In this document: positions 48,468 through 58,530 of the stretch, piece after piece
How the letters are laid out: each line of letters begins with the position of its first letter
How positions within the stretch are numbered: the first letter of the stretch is position 1
NCBI RefSeq assembly: GCF_000732945.1
Contig: NZ_CP008944.1
Span: 1,231,784-1,295,783, forward strand
Source of the DNA: Corynebacterium atypicum
Lineage (GTDB): Bacteria; Actinomycetota; Actinomycetes; Mycobacteriales; Mycobacteriaceae
DNA: 64,000 nt
Direction of reading: 5' to 3'
Program-made: the position numbers and the translations under genes
Notes under the pieces: generated by a model
Told to the model about the DNA's origin: nothing
Seen by the model: only the letters and a program-made list of their open reading frames with translations
The model's database searches: none

Positions 48468-49375
48468 TGCTTCCAGTTAGGCGCGCCGTGGCGGCCGTGA
48501 TCACGGCAGGGGCTTTGACCCTGGGTCTTTCGTCCTGCGTGACCAACGAGGAAACGAGCACCCCGCAGGGGTGGCAACCCATCTTGCCGGAAAAAGATCC
48601 GGCGGTAGCGGCCTTGGTGCCGCCGGAGCTAGCCCAACGCGGGACGCTGCTAAGCGCCACCAATCCGCCATTCGCGCCGTTTGAGTTCAAGGACTCCGAA
48701 GGCAACTTAATTGGCTTTGAGATGGATTTGGCGCGCGCCGTCGGGTCCGTGATGGGACTAAAAACCGAGATCCGCCAGCAGGACTTCGCGATGATTCTGC
48801 CGGCCATCAACGGCGGCACGATCGACTTTGGAGCGAGCGGCTTTACTGATACCCCGGAGCGCCAGGAGAACTTCGACTTTGTCGACTTTCTCTACGCCGG
48901 CATCCAGTGGGCGCAGCAGGAGGGCGCTGCCCCAATCGACCCGGATCACGCCTGCGGTTTGACGGTGGCCGTGCAGCGCGCCACGGTGGGCGAGACTGAC
49001 GACGTCCGCCCCAAGTCCGAGGAGTGCGTCGCCCGCGGCGAGGAGCCGATCGAGGTACTCAGCTACGAGACCGCAGACCAAGCGGCGACCGCCCTGGTGG
49101 TGGGTCGAGCCGACGCGTTTTCAGCCGACTCCCCAGTGATTGCCTGGGCCGTCGAGCGCGCCGGCGGGAAAATCACCACTACCGGTGAGATCTTTGCCGC
49201 CGCGCCCTACGGCTTTGCTACCCCAAAGGGATCGCAGCTGACCGACGCCGTGGCCGCGGCGATGCAAGTACTCATTGAATCGGGCGACTACCAACGCATC
49301 CTGGCCCAATGGAACATCGAAGACGGCCTGCTCGACCAGGCCTTGATCAACGAGGAGCCGGCTGAACTGTCATGA
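48467..49375 (+). CDS. Amino acid ABC transporter, substrate-binding lipoprotein
   Basis: A 302-residue solute-binding protein of the polar amino acid (SBP_bac_3) family. A signal peptide ends in the lipobox LGLSSC with lipidated Cys24. The core shows NPPFAPFEFKDSEGNLIGFE and MDLARAVGSVMGLKTEIRQQ, and GGTIDFGASGFTDTPER. It captures an amino acid outside the membrane for the following permease and ATPase. Substrate (Gln, Glu, Arg, Cys or similar) cannot be fixed. Confidence 0.93.
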   Translation: MLPVRRAVAAVITAGALTLGLSSCVTNEETSTPQGWQPILPEKDPAVAALVPPELAQRGTLLSATNPPFAPFEFKDSEGNLIGFEMDLARAVGSVMGLKTEIRQQDFAMILPAINGGTIDFGASGFTDTPERQENFDFVDFLYAGIQWAQQEGAAPIDPDHACGLTVAVQRATVGETDDVRPKSEECVARGEEPIEVLSYETADQAATALVVGRADAFSADSPVIAWAVERAGGKITTTGEIFAAAPYGFATPKGSQLTDAVAAAMQVLIESGDYQRILAQWNIEDGLLDQALINEEPAELS

Positions 49376-50319
49376 CTGCTAAGAAAGTACCGGCATCAAT
49401 GAACGCCGGGGAAGGTACGATTAGGGCGGTGCCGCTCAAGCACCCGGGTCGCTGGGTCGCGGCCGCGATCGTCCTTGCTTTGGCCGCCTGGTTTGTCATC
49501 GGCGCCGCCACCAACCCAGCCTACGGCTGGGAGACGTACTTTGCTTACCTCTTCGACAGCCGTATCATCACGGCCGCCGGCCACACGATTGCCATCACCA
49601 CCCTGGCGATGATCATCGGCGTGGTGGGCGGCGTCTTGCTCGCCATCATGCGGATGTCACCCAACCCGGTCCTCGGCGCCGTATCCTGGGTTTTCCTCTG
49701 GATCTTCCGGGGCACACCGATCTACGTGCAGTTGGTATTCTGGGGGCTTTTGGGCTCCATTTACAAGGTCGTTACCGTGGGGCCGGCGTCGATAAGCCTG
49801 GAAGGCGTGTTGAGCAACATGTTCCTGCTCGCCGTCCTCGGCCTGGGGCTCAACGAGGCTGCGTACATGGCCGAGATCGTGCGCTCCGGGGTCCAGGCCG
49901 TGCCGGAGGGCCAGCTGGAGGCCTCGAAGGCGCTGGGCATGGGCTGGTGGATGACCATGCGGCGGACCGTCATGCCGCAGGCAATGCGGATCATCATTCC
50001 GCCCACGGGCAATGAGTTCATCTCGCTGCTCAAAACCACCTCGCTGGTGGTCGCCATCCCGTACACGCACGAGCTCTACGGGCGTTCGCTCGACATCGCC
50101 AATGCGCTCTTTGACCCCGTTCCCCTCTTGCTCGTCGCCGCCACCTGGTACCTGGTCATCACTTCGATTTTCATGGTGGCGCAGCACTACCTGGAGAAGT
50201 ACTACGAGCGCGGCTCCTCACGCGAGCTGACCGCACGCCAGCTGACCGCGCTTGCGGACGCCGAGGGGCAGCTGCCCGGCAATATCACCGTCGTACCGGA
50301 ACGAAAGGAAAACCGGTGA
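49372..50319 (+). CDS. Amino acid ABC transporter permease
   Basis: A 315-residue HisMQ-type permease with five to six hydrophobic segments. It has the EAA-like loop [20 protein letters not shown] and [18 protein letters not shown]. The ATG overlaps the binding-protein stop by four bases (ATGA). The single permease probably forms a homodimer. Confidence 0.94.
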   Translation: MTAKKVPASMNAGEGTIRAVPLKHPGRWVAAAIVLALAAWFVIGAATNPAYGWETYFAYLFDSRIITAAGHTIAITTLAMIIGVVGGVLLAIMRMSPNPVLGAVSWVFLWIFRGTPIYVQLVFWGLLGSIYKVVTVGPASISLEGVLSNMFLLAVLGLGLNEAAYMAEIVRSGVQAVPEGQLEASKALGMGWWMTMRRTVMPQAMRIIIPPTGNEFISLLKTTSLVVAIPYTHELYGRSLDIANALFDPVPLLLVAATWYLVITSIFMVAQHYLEKYYERGSSRELTARQLTALADAEGQLPGNITVVPERKENR

Positions 50320-51110
50320 CCGATTCGCTTGAGTCCCAGAACCCCGCGGCCACGCCGATGATCGAGGCCCAGCAGGTATGCAAATCTTTTGGCAGCCTGC
50401 AGGTGCTCAAGGGCATCGACATGGTGGTGCCCAAGGGCAGCGTGACCTGTTTGATTGGCCCTTCTGGTTCCGGCAAGTCCACCTTCTTGCGCTGCGTCAA
50501 CCACCTTGAGAAAGTCACCGCCGGCCGGCTCTACGTGGACGGCGAGCTCATCGGGTACAAAGAGCGCGAGGGGACCCTCTACGAAATCTCAGAGAAAGAA
50601 GCCGCCCGGCAACGCTCCGACATCGGCATGGTGTTCCAGAACTTCAACCTCTTTCCCCACCGCACCGTCCTCGACAACATCATCGAGGCGCCAGTACACG
50701 TTAAGGGCATCGATTCCGCGGAGGCAGAGGACACGGCCCGCCGACTACTCAAGCAGGTCGGCCTCGAGCACAAGGCCAACGCCTACCCGGCGCAGTTGTC
50801 CGGCGGCCAGCAGCAGCGCGTCGCTATCGCGCGCGCGGTAGCGATGCGGCCCAAGCTCATGCTTTTCGACGAGCCCACCTCGGCGCTCGACCCGGAGCTC
50901 GTGGGCGAGGTCCTGCGCGTGATGCGGGAGCTCGCGGCAGAGGGGATGACGATGCTCGTAGTCACCCACGAGATGGGCTTTGCGCACGAGGTGGCCGACC
51001 AGGTGGTCTTCATGGCCGACGGCGTCATCGCCGAGCGCGGCACGCCCGCGGAGGTCCTCGACGACCCGCAAAACCCGCGCACGCAGGCCTTCCTGTCGAG
51101 CCTGCTCTAA
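50316..51110 (+). CDS. Amino acid ABC transporter ATP-binding protein
   Basis: A 264-residue GlnQ/ArtP-like ATPase. Walker [10 protein letters not shown] is at 48-56, the signature [14 protein letters not shown] near 155-168, Walker [15 protein letters not shown] next, and the H-switch in [12 protein letters not shown] start overlapping the permease stop by four bases (GTGA). Third and last gene of the importer operon; it converges with the TSUP gene with a four-base overlap of the ends. Confidence 0.95.
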   Translation: MTDSLESQNPAATPMIEAQQVCKSFGSLQVLKGIDMVVPKGSVTCLIGPSGSGKSTFLRCVNHLEKVTAGRLYVDGELIGYKEREGTLYEISEKEAARQRSDIGMVFQNFNLFPHRTVLDNIIEAPVHVKGIDSAEAEDTARRLLKQVGLEHKANAYPAQLSGGQQQRVAIARAVAMRPKLMLFDEPTSALDPELVGEVLRVMRELAAEGMTMLVVTHEMGFAHEVADQVVFMADGVIAERGTPAEVLDDPQNPRTQAFLSSLL

Positions 51111-51853
51111 GCGAGCACCCCGGACAACCCGCGCATCAGCACGACGCAGCCGCCCGCGGCGGCCATAAAGAGCGCCAGCCGGTGCGCGTGGGCGCGGGGT
51201 ACACACCTCGAGGCGAGCGTTCCCGCCGCGATTCCCACAGCCATTCCCACCAGCCCACATAGCCAGATCCGGGGGTCAACCTGGGCCAAGGATCCGGCGC
51301 CGGTCACTAGCTTCATCACCACGGAGATAAACCCGGCTACGACGAAGAGCGGCTGCAGGGTCGCCGCGTAAACCCGATGGTCCCAGCGGGCAGCTTGGGC
51401 ATAAACGGTGATCGCCGGGCCGGCAATACCGGCTAGCGTATTCATGAAGCCGCCGGCCACGCCGGCGATCATCCCGGGGAATACCCCCTTCGGCTGGGGC
51501 ACGAAGCGTAGCCCGAAAGTCACGATGCCGAGTGCGATGAGCAAGATCGCGCCGACGAAGACCTGCAGCCAGGCCGGAGAGAATTCGCGCACCACGAGGG
51601 CCCCGGGGACTGCCCCAATAACCAGGACGGACCCGACCGTGAAGAATTTACGCAAATCAATGTTGCGCCAGACGGCTGCCGTGATGATCGACGCGTTGAC
51701 CACCGCCAGCACGTTGACCACCAGGATCCCTTCGACGGGCCCCAACACCAGGCTCATCACGGGGCCGGCGAGCAGCCCCAGGCCCATGCCCGAGACGCGC
51801 TGCATCGCCGCCCCGGCAGCGACAATAACCAGCACAACGAGCAGGACCGTCAC
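51107..51853 (-). CDS. Sulfite exporter TauE/SafE (TSUP) family permease
   Basis: A 248-residue membrane protein with about eight hydrophobic segments and the family features [20 protein letters not shown] and [22 protein letters not shown] proteins move sulfite, sulfonates or other anions; the substrate is unknown. The GTG at 51853 overlaps the coaD stop (GTGA); the frame continues upstream only as an antisense-like Arg/Ala-rich stretch inside coaD. Confidence 0.88.
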   Translation of the reverse strand: MTVLLVVLVIVAAGAAMQRVSGMGLGLLAGPVMSLVLGPVEGILVVNVLAVVNASIITAAVWRNIDLRKFFTVGSVLVIGAVPGALVVREFSPAWLQVFVGAILLIALGIVTFGLRFVPQPKGVFPGMIAGVAGGFMNTLAGIAGPAITVYAQAARWDHRVYAATLQPLFVVAGFISVVMKLVTGAGSLAQVDPRIWLCGLVGMAVGIAAGTLASRCVPRAHAHRLALFMAAAGGCVVLMRGLSGVLA

Positions 51854-52326
51854 TGCTGATATTTCTCCCGCACCGCCGACACCACGTGCGGCGGCATGAG
51901 CCCGGAGATGTCGCCGCCGAACCGGGCGACCTCTTTGCACAACGTCGAGGACACGTAACCGTATTTCTCGTCGGTAAGCAAGAAGAAGGTCTCTACCCCG
52001 GTCAGCCTGCGGTTCATCTGAGCCATCGGCAGCTCGTAGTCGAAGTCCAGGGAACTGCGCAGGCCTTTAACCAGCACGCCCACGCCGTGAGCCGAGGTGT
52101 AGTCGACGAGCAGCCCGGCCCACGTATCGACAGTGACGTTGGGCAGATGGGCGACGGAGCGGCGGATCAGGTCCATCCGCTCGGGCACCGTGAATAGCCC
52201 CGTATTCTTGTGCGGGTTAGCCGTCACCAAGACAGTGAGCTCGTCAAAACACGCCGCAGCCCGCTCGAAAATGGACAAGTGCCCCAAAGTGATCGGGTCG
52301 AACGAACCCGGGCAGACGGCCTTCAC
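51850..52326 (-). CDS. coaD: Phosphopantetheine adenylyltransferase
   Basis: Penultimate enzyme of CoA synthesis (158 aa). The nucleotidyltransferase motif TLGH is at 13-16 in CPGSFDPITLGHLSIF, and VKGLRSSLDFDYELPMAQMN and SSTLCKEVARFGGDIS follow. GTG start overlapping the rsmD stop by four bases (GTGA). Same order as rsmD-coaD (kdtB) in mycobacteria. Confidence 0.97.
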   Translation of the reverse strand: MKAVCPGSFDPITLGHLSIFERAAACFDELTVLVTANPHKNTGLFTVPERMDLIRRSVAHLPNVTVDTWAGLLVDYTSAHGVGVLVKGLRSSLDFDYELPMAQMNRRLTGVETFFLLTDEKYGYVSSTLCKEVARFGGDISGLMPPHVVSAVREKYQQ

Positions 52327-52928
52327 TTTTTCGGCCCTTCCGTTGCGAGCTCGTCGGCAGGCACGGCCCGCTCGAAGAGCGCGTAATCGATCCGCGCGAT
52401 CCCATAGGTACGTTTTTTCAACTTGTGCGAGGTCGGCTCATAGCCCTCCGGCCAATTCGTCTCCGCACCGCCGCGCGGGCGCTCGACGGCGACCATCGCG
52501 GCGTCGGCAAGCGCGGGTTTAAGTAGCTGAAGCATCTCGATGACCCGTGCAGGATCGAGCGCGTAGGGAGGGTCGGCCAGCACCACGTCGAAATAGCCGC
52601 GCGGGGCGCGCTTCAAAAAGGCGAAGACATCCGAAGCCTCGATGATCGCCCCCGGCATCCCGACGGCTGCGACGTTCTTGCGCAGCACCTGCACCGCGGC
52701 AGGCTCGGAATCGACCAGAGTGACCGACGCCGCCCCGCGGCTTAGCGCCTCCAGCCCCAGGGCCCCGCTGCCAGAAAACAGGTCGAGTACGTGGCGGCCT
52801 TCCAGCCCAAACCGCGACGTGAGAGAAGAAAAAAGGCCTTCCTTGGCGCGGTCTGAGGTAGGCCGGGTGCCTTCCGGCGGCGAGACCAGGTTCCGGCCGC
52901 GGGCGTTTCCTGCGATGATGCGCACCAT
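52323..52928 (-). CDS. rsmD: 16S rRNA (guanine(966)-N2)-methyltransferase
   Basis: A 201-residue SAM-dependent methyltransferase. The N-terminus RIIAGNARGRNLVSPPEGT and TSDRAKEGLFSSL is typical of RsmD. The SAM motif DLFSGSGALGLEALSRGA and the catalytic DPPY (VVLADPPYAL) are present. Zero bases separate it from the upstream biotinyl-domain gene stop, and its own stop overlaps coaD. Confidence 0.95.
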   Translation of the reverse strand: MVRIIAGNARGRNLVSPPEGTRPTSDRAKEGLFSSLTSRFGLEGRHVLDLFSGSGALGLEALSRGAASVTLVDSEPAAVQVLRKNVAAVGMPGAIIEASDVFAFLKRAPRGYFDVVLADPPYALDPARVIEMLQLLKPALADAAMVAVERPRGGAETNWPEGYEPTSHKLKKRTYGIARIDYALFERAVPADELATEGPKK

Positions 52929-53144
52929 TTACGCCTCCGCCTCCAACACCAGGATTCGGTCGCCGCCGGCAACCTCATCGAAGTCGGAAAAGTCCAGCGT
53001 GGTCACTTGACCCGGGCCAGGGGCCTGGATCGCGGCCTCGAGCTTGACCGTCTCTACCGTGGCCAACCTGGCACCGGTGATCACCGTGTCGCCCTCGCCG
53101 ACGAGGTAGCGCACTGTGCTCGAAAAGGGAGCGTGGATATCCAT
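52929..53144 (-). CDS. Small stand-alone biotin/lipoyl-attachment domain protein
   Basis: A 71-residue single domain with the fold pattern of biotin carboxyl carriers (IHAPFSSTVRYLVGEGDTV and the end GGDRILVLEAEA). The usual attachment loop EAMKME is replaced by ETVKLE with the lysine kept (Lys34). Biotin ligases generally prefer A/V-M-K-M, so modification is uncertain. TAAAGT ends seven bases before the ATG. Single-domain relatives occur at this place, next to recG, in other corynebacteria. Confidence 0.82.
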   Translation of the reverse strand: MDIHAPFSSTVRYLVGEGDTVITGARLATVETVKLEAAIQAPGPGQVTTLDFSDFDEVAGGDRILVLEAEA

Positions 53145-53151
53145 GGGCACT

Positions 53152-53157
53152 ACTTTA
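53152..53157 (-). promoter_or_regulatory. -10 element TAAAGT before the biotinyl-domain gene
   Basis: TAAAGT ends seven bases before the ATG at 53144 and overlaps the recG stop region. It may start a biotinyl-domain-rsmD-coaD-TSUP transcript. Confidence 0.45.
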
Positions 53158-55287
53158 ACTTTTCTCGATGAACTCCTGGGCATCGGGAGCGATCTCCGCC
53201 ACCAGGCGGCGGGCACGCTCCGGATCCCGCTGTACCAGCGCCGCAGCCTCACGCCCCGCCTGGTCGATCACGTCCACATCCGCGCGCATATCAAGAAGAC
53301 GAGCCACGCCGCGCCCCGACTGCTCGGCACCAAGGATATTGCCCTCCGAACGCACCTCGAGGTCCAATTCGGCTAGCGCAAAACCGTCCGTCGTCGCCGC
53401 CACCTGCCCAAGGCGCGCCAACGCCTGCGGATCTTCAGACTCTGTGTACAAAAAGCACACCCCGGGCTTTTCCCCGCGGCCGACTCGCCCGCGCAGCTGA
53501 TGGATCTGGCTGACCCCGAAGTTCTCTGCGCCGGTGATGAGCATGACGGTGGCATTCGGCACGTCCACACCCACCTCAATCACGGTGGTAGCAACCAGCA
53601 CATCCGTACGTCCCGCAGCGAAGTCAGCCATCACACGTTCTTTTTCTTCTGCCCGCATCCGCCCGTGCAACACCGCCACCTTGAGGTCCGCCAGCGCTCC
53701 CCCTCGCAGCTGCTCGGCCAGCTCGAGCACACCACCTATACCGTCGATCCGCGGCGCGACCACGTAGGCCTGGCCGCCGGCTGCAACCTCCTCTCTGATG
53801 CGTTGCGGCACCCGTGCCACCCACTTTTTCCGGGTCGACGGAACCACAAAGGAGCGCACGTCACGGCGCCCGTGCGGCAGCTCACGCAGCGTAGACACCT
53901 CCAGATCTCCGAAGACCGTCATCGCGATCGTGCGCGGAATCGGCGTGGCCGTCATCACCAGCAGGTGGGGGTGGCCGCCCTTAAGCCGCAACCGGTCACG
54001 CTGCTCCACGCCAAAGCGGTGCTGCTCGTCGACCACGGCTAGACCCAGCCGGAAAAACTCCACCGAGTCCTGGATGAGCGCGTGCGTTCCGACCACGATG
54101 TCCGCGTCACCAGACACCACGGCCAATAAGGCCTCCCTTTTCTCCGCAACGGGCATATGGCCGGTCACGAGGACGACGGTCACCTGGCCCAGCCCGGCGC
54201 GCTCGAGGGTGGCACGCAGCGAACGGGCGTGCTGAGTGGCGAGCACCTCAGTAGGGGCGAGAAACGCGCACTGGTGGCCAGACTCGATAACCTGAAGCAT
54301 CGCGGCAAGCGCCACGAGGGTTTTGCCGGAACCGACTTCCCCCTGCAACAACCTCGACATCGGCCGGGTCGAATCGAGGTCAGCGGAGATCTCCGCGATG
54401 GCGGATTGCTGCCCTTCAGTGAGCCCGAATCCGAGGTTACGGGCGAGTTGGTCTGCCCAGCCGCCAGGGGTTGCCGCCGCGCGTGGGGCCTTGTGCCTGG
54501 CGTTCGCGGCGCGGCGCAGAGCCGTCACACAGGCTAGGGTAAAGGCCTCGTTGAACTTGAGCCGCTGACGGGCGGGATCCGGGCCGTCCGGGCCTGGCAG
54601 GTGTACTTCGCGCACCGCTTGGTCAAACCCGATCATCCCGGCCGGCTGATATCCCAGCGGCTCGTCAATGTGCGGGGTGGCGTCGATAAGCAGCTTCACC
54701 GCGTGCAGGATCCGCCAGGACGTTATCCCACTAGCCGCCGGGTAAATCGGCACGAAATCCCGCTCCGCGAGGAGGGCGGCGACATCGGCGTCGGCGTCGC
54801 TCAATGCCGGATTCTTTGTGCCGCTACGCGCCGCGGCGTCTGGCACGCGAGCACTACTGGGTGTCAGCGGGATGAACTTCGGGTGCTGCAACTGCGGGGT
54901 GCCGCGAAAAAAAGAAAGCTTGCCCGTAAACATCGCCCGGGTCCCGGGGGCGAGTGCGCCTTGGACCCAAGGGCTGTTAAAGAAGGTGGCAGTAATTCGG
55001 CGGGAGCCGCTTGCTAGCTCCACCTTGCTGATCAGACGCGCTCGAGCCTTCTGCCCCCTCGGCGCAAGTTGACGGCTAGTCACGTTAATCACTTCAGCCA
55101 CGCAGGTGACGTTTTCTCCAGCGGGTACGTCCTCGAAGTCGACTGCCGAACCGGAAAAAGAATACGCCCGAGGAAGGTGCGCCCACAGCTGGTGGGCTTT
55201 GGTGTATCCGAAGGCGCGACGCAAGGCACGGGCCAGGCTGGCGGGCAGCAGCTCGCCCAAGTCGCGCTCATCGGTCCAACCCAGCAT
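53155..55287 (-). CDS. recG: ATP-dependent DNA helicase RecG
   Basis: Replication-fork and branched-DNA helicase (710 aa). An N-terminal OB-type wedge domain covers about 50-170. The helicase core has Walker A LLQGEVGSGKTLVALAA, motif II VVDEQHRFGVEQRD, motif III LVMTATPIPRTIAMTVFGD, and motifs V-VI VATTVIEVGVDVPNATVM and HQLRGRVGRG. Five bases separate it from the DAK2 gene stop. Confidence 0.97.
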   Translation of the reverse strand: MLGWTDERDLGELLPASLARALRRAFGYTKAHQLWAHLPRAYSFSGSAVDFEDVPAGENVTCVAEVINVTSRQLAPRGQKARARLISKVELASGSRRITATFFNSPWVQGALAPGTRAMFTGKLSFFRGTPQLQHPKFIPLTPSSARVPDAAARSGTKNPALSDADADVAALLAERDFVPIYPAASGITSWRILHAVKLLIDATPHIDEPLGYQPAGMIGFDQAVREVHLPGPDGPDPARQRLKFNEAFTLACVTALRRAANARHKAPRAAATPGGWADQLARNLGFGLTEGQQSAIAEISADLDSTRPMSRLLQGEVGSGKTLVALAAMLQVIESGHQCAFLAPTEVLATQHARSLRATLERAGLGQVTVVLVTGHMPVAEKREALLAVVSGDADIVVGTHALIQDSVEFFRLGLAVVDEQHRFGVEQRDRLRLKGGHPHLLVMTATPIPRTIAMTVFGDLEVSTLRELPHGRRDVRSFVVPSTRKKWVARVPQRIREEVAAGGQAYVVAPRIDGIGGVLELAEQLRGGALADLKVAVLHGRMRAEEKERVMADFAAGRTDVLVATTVIEVGVDVPNATVMLITGAENFGVSQIHQLRGRVGRGEKPGVCFLYTESEDPQALARLGQVAATTDGFALAELDLEVRSEGNILGAEQSGRGVARLLDMRADVDVIDQAGREAAALVQRDPERARRLVAEIAPDAQEFIEKS

Positions 55288-55292
55288 GGCGG

Positions 55293-56807
55293 CTACTCGA
55301 CGCCGATCTCAACGAGCTCGACGATGTTCTCTGCCGGGTAGGCGGTGACCTCGACTCCCAGGGCGTCGGCAAGCTCAAGTTCGTCCACCTCAACCCCGGA
55401 GCCGAGCAGCATGGTGACCTGCTCCCCGCCAGTAGCGAGCAGGTCTCGGCACACCTGGAGGATCGCTTGATCGATTTCTTCAGCCACCGCGACGATCTGA
55501 TCGCCGACATAGACCAGGAGATCGTCGCGCGCACACGGCCCTGCGGGGGTGAGCCGCGCGGACTCAGCTCGAACCACGACCGCGGTGCGCATCGCGCTGG
55601 CCGCTTCCTGCATCACGTACGTGGCCACGCCAACCGGGTCTGCGGGATCGTGCACGGCAAGCGCCGCGATCCCGGAAACCAGCCTGGCCGTTGGCAAAAG
55701 CGTGATGTCCTGCTCGAAGGCATGCCCGGCGCGCTCCACGGAAATCAGCTCGCGGCGGCTCAATAGCCCATTGGGTAGCAAGATGACCTCGTCGGCGCCG
55801 CTGGAGCGAACGGCGCGGGCAATCGCTAATACTGAGTCTTCCTCGGGCGTGACCACGGTCGCGCCCGCCTCGCGGTAGAGCTCAGCAATCGATCCTGGAG
55901 GGGTCAGCGCAATGACCGCGCGCGAGGGGGCGTGCGCAAGTTCCGGGAGCACCTCCAAGCGCAGCGCGCTGACACTTCCCTGTGTGTACAGGAGCTCGAT
56001 CACCTCCCCTGCAGCGTGCGTGTGCACGTGAATCCCGCAGGCGTCGTCCCCATCAGGAGCGACGATGAGGCTATCCCCCATCGGCTCCAGGGCAGCGCGT
56101 ATCTTGTTCAGATCTACGCCGGAAAGGTGGCACATCACCTCCAAGTACGCCGGGCGGCCGTGGGATTCGCCTACGGAGTCGCGTGGGGCGGCTGCGCCGG
56201 CAAGTTCGTCGACAAGCGCCTCAAGCAGCACGACGAAGCCCTGCCCGCCGGCGTCGACGACACCGGCTTGGCGCAGCGCCTCGAGCTGCGAGGGCGTCTG
56301 CGCGAGTGCGGTCCGGGCAGCTTCGACCGCCCCCTTAGCTACGTCGCTGAGCTCCTCGTGCTCTGCTGCTGCGATGCCCGCGGCGCGCAGCACTGTAATC
56401 ACAGTTCCCTCGACCGGCTCAGAGATGGCCTGGCCGATGAGCTGCAACGCGATCTTGAGCGCTCTGGCGACAGCGGCACCGTCCACGACGCCTTGGGTGG
56501 CGGCCTCGGCGATGCCGCGCAACACCTGGGAGAGCACGAGCCCGGAGTTACCGCGTGCACCTTTAATTGCTCCGGTTGCGAGCGCGGTGGCCACCTTCGA
56601 GGCCGACTGGCGCGCGGACTGGTCAAGCTTGTCCACTGCATTCACGGCGGCCTGCATCGTGTGCGCCATGTTGGACCCAGTATCCGCGTCGGGCACGGGG
56701 AAGACGTTGAGCTGGTTGATCTCCTTGCGCCGGGCGGCGAGCTCCGCGACGGCGCGCCGAGCCCACCGGTCAAGAGCTGGGCCGTCGAGATGGTCCGGGG
56801 AGGTCAT
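55293..56807 (-). CDS. DAK2 (DhaL-like) domain protein, FakA-like
   Basis: A 504-residue protein. The N-terminal nucleotide-binding DhaL-like domain is marked by INQLNVFPVPDADTGSNMAH and GARGNSGLVLSQVLRG, followed by a DegV-like C-terminal half. In Firmicutes the relative FakA is the fatty-acid kinase subunit that works with FakB; in actinobacteria the role is not established. A relative sits next to recG in M. tuberculosis as well. AAGGTAGG precedes the ATG. Confidence 0.88.
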   Translation of the reverse strand: MTSPDHLDGPALDRWARRAVAELAARRKEINQLNVFPVPDADTGSNMAHTMQAAVNAVDKLDQSARQSASKVATALATGAIKGARGNSGLVLSQVLRGIAEAATQGVVDGAAVARALKIALQLIGQAISEPVEGTVITVLRAAGIAAAEHEELSDVAKGAVEAARTALAQTPSQLEALRQAGVVDAGGQGFVVLLEALVDELAGAAAPRDSVGESHGRPAYLEVMCHLSGVDLNKIRAALEPMGDSLIVAPDGDDACGIHVHTHAAGEVIELLYTQGSVSALRLEVLPELAHAPSRAVIALTPPGSIAELYREAGATVVTPEEDSVLAIARAVRSSGADEVILLPNGLLSRRELISVERAGHAFEQDITLLPTARLVSGIAALAVHDPADPVGVATYVMQEAASAMRTAVVVRAESARLTPAGPCARDDLLVYVGDQIVAVAEEIDQAILQVCRDLLATGGEQVTMLLGSGVEVDELELADALGVEVTAYPAENIVELVEIGVE

Positions 56808-56818
56808 GAATGCCTACC

Positions 56819-57478
56819 TTACAACCGCCAGTCCACGGCAGTAGCGTGCTGGCGGGCGAGTTCGGCGTTTGCGCGGCTGAAGGGACGGGATCCAAAGAAA
56901 CCGCGATGAGCAGAAAGAGGCGACGGGTGCGGGGACTCGATGCGCGGGGTGGAGCCCAGAAAACGCGCGCAGCTCTGGGCGTCACGGCCCCACAAGATAG
57001 CCACGAGGGGCTTGTCGCGCTGCGCCAGTGCCCGGATCGCGGCCTCGGTGACTTCCTCCCAGCCACGGCCACGATGCGAGGCGGCCTTACGCGGCTGCAC
57101 GGTGAGCACCCGGTTAAACAGGGCCACGCCCTGCTCGCACCAAGGGGTCAAGTCCCCGTCAGTGGGTTTTTCTATCCCGAGGTCGTCAGCCAACTCGGTG
57201 AAGATGTTGTTGAGCGACTTGGGCAGTGGGCGCACCCCCGGCTGGGTGGCAAAAGAAAGCCCCATGGCGTGCCCCGGGGTGGGATACGGGTCTTGCCCCA
57301 CGATCAAGACCTTGACCTCATCGAACGGATATTGAAAGGCGCGCAACACATCCGAGCCCGCGGGCAGATAGCCGCGCCCAGCGGCGTTTTCCGCGCGCAA
57401 AAACTCGCCGAGCTGATGCACGCGCTCTTCTACCGGCGCCAGCACAGGCTGCCAGGAAGGATGGACGGGAAGGTTCAT
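56819..57478 (-). CDS. ung: Uracil-DNA glycosylase, family 1
   Basis: Removes uracil from DNA in base-excision repair (219 aa). The water-activating motif is [16 protein letters not shown] with Asp63, and the uracil-binding/leucine loop is [14 protein letters not shown] near the C-terminus. 12 bases separate it from the DAK2 gene. Order thiL-ung-DAK2-recG equals the mycobacterial order. Confidence 0.97.
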   Translation of the reverse strand: MNLPVHPSWQPVLAPVEERVHQLGEFLRAENAAGRGYLPAGSDVLRAFQYPFDEVKVLIVGQDPYPTPGHAMGLSFATQPGVRPLPKSLNNIFTELADDLGIEKPTDGDLTPWCEQGVALFNRVLTVQPRKAASHRGRGWEEVTEAAIRALAQRDKPLVAILWGRDAQSCARFLGSTPRIESPHPSPLSAHRGFFGSRPFSRANAELARQHATAVDWRL

Positions 57479-57499
57479 GATCTTTAAAAGTCTAATCGC

Positions 57500-58471
57500 C
57501 TAGAAGCTAGCCCAACCGGTGGTGACCTTCGGGGCGCTTCCCCCCACGGTGACGCCCTCGCCTTTGTGTACCTCGCCGATCTTACGGAAACCGCTGGGAA
57601 TCGCCGCCGACGTCGTGGCGAGGATCGTATGATCCTCCCCTCCCCCGAGCACCCACGCCCACGGATCGATGCCCGTCAGTTCTCCGGCACGCATCAGCGC
57701 CGGGCTCGGCGCGATCGCCTCCGGGTCGAGGTCAATAGCTACCCCGGAACGGCGGGCAATGGTGGAAACATCGACGATGAGCCCGTCAGAATTGTCGGTG
57801 GCCGCGGTAGCCCCCGTCGATCGGGCCACCATCCCTCGCGAGGGCGCCACCGTGGGCATCGTGTGGGCGTCGCGAAGCACGACCATGTCTTCGGGCACGC
57901 CTACCCGGCCGAAACGGCGCAGCAGCGCCATTCCCGCCGCCGAATGGCCGATCGCCCCGGACGCGCACAGCACCTGACCGGGACGCGCCCGGTCCAAGGA
58001 CAGCGCGGGCAGGTTACCCCCAAGCGAACCCACCGCCGTCACGGATATAGTCAACTGGTCGGCCGACACCACGTCCCCACCGACCAATTCAGCGGAAAAC
58101 TCGCGCACCCGGCTATCGATGCCACGAGCGAGTTCTTGCAGGAAAGACACCGGCGTAGCGCGAGGGGCCGCAACCGCCAGCAGCGCGGCCACCGGCCGGG
58201 CCCCCATCGCCTCGATGTCGGCGAAATTCTGCACGATGGCCTTCTTGCCAATCTCCTCAGCGGTAGACCAGTTGAGCTTGAAGTGTCGGTCCTCCACGGC
58301 CATGTCCGTGGTGACCACAGTGCGAGAGTTGGGCGGGGCGTTGAACAGCACCGCCGCGTCGTCGCCGTTGACGATGGAGGGAGACTCTGCGACGATCGCC
58401 TCGATGACACGCTTTTCACCAAGGTCAGAGACGGTCGGCCCGCCGTAGCGCACCGGAAATTGCGTCGACAC
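57500..58471 (-). CDS. thiL: Thiamine-monophosphate kinase
   Basis: Phosphorylates thiamine phosphate to the active diphosphate (323 aa). AIR-synthase-like fold with IVNGDDAAVLF (about 33-43), VTTDMAVEDRHF, the ATP/Mg residues in VQNFADIEAMGA, and ATDNSDGLIVDV. GTG start; AAGGAGGAGG lies about ten bases upstream. No thiamine riboswitch is visible. Confidence 0.96.
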   Translation of the reverse strand: MSTQFPVRYGGPTVSDLGEKRVIEAIVAESPSIVNGDDAAVLFNAPPNSRTVVTTDMAVEDRHFKLNWSTAEEIGKKAIVQNFADIEAMGARPVAALLAVAAPRATPVSFLQELARGIDSRVREFSAELVGGDVVSADQLTISVTAVGSLGGNLPALSLDRARPGQVLCASGAIGHSAAGMALLRRFGRVGVPEDMVVLRDAHTMPTVAPSRGMVARSTGATAATDNSDGLIVDVSTIARRSGVAIDLDPEAIAPSPALMRAGELTGIDPWAWVLGGGEDHTILATTSAAIPSGFRKIGEVHKGEGVTVGGSAPKVTTGWASF

Positions 58472-58516
58472 GGAAAGCTGTCCTCCTCCTTAAGGTTGAG
58501 TTGTTTAAGGACCGGC

Positions 58517-58522
58517 TAAACT
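58517..58522 (+). promoter_or_regulatory. -10 element TAAACT of the DUF3515 gene
   Basis: TAAACT ends eight bases before the ATG at 58531; an out-of-frame ATG lies in between. Leaderless layout, divergent from thiL. Confidence 0.4.
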
Positions 58523-58530
58523 ATGGCCCC

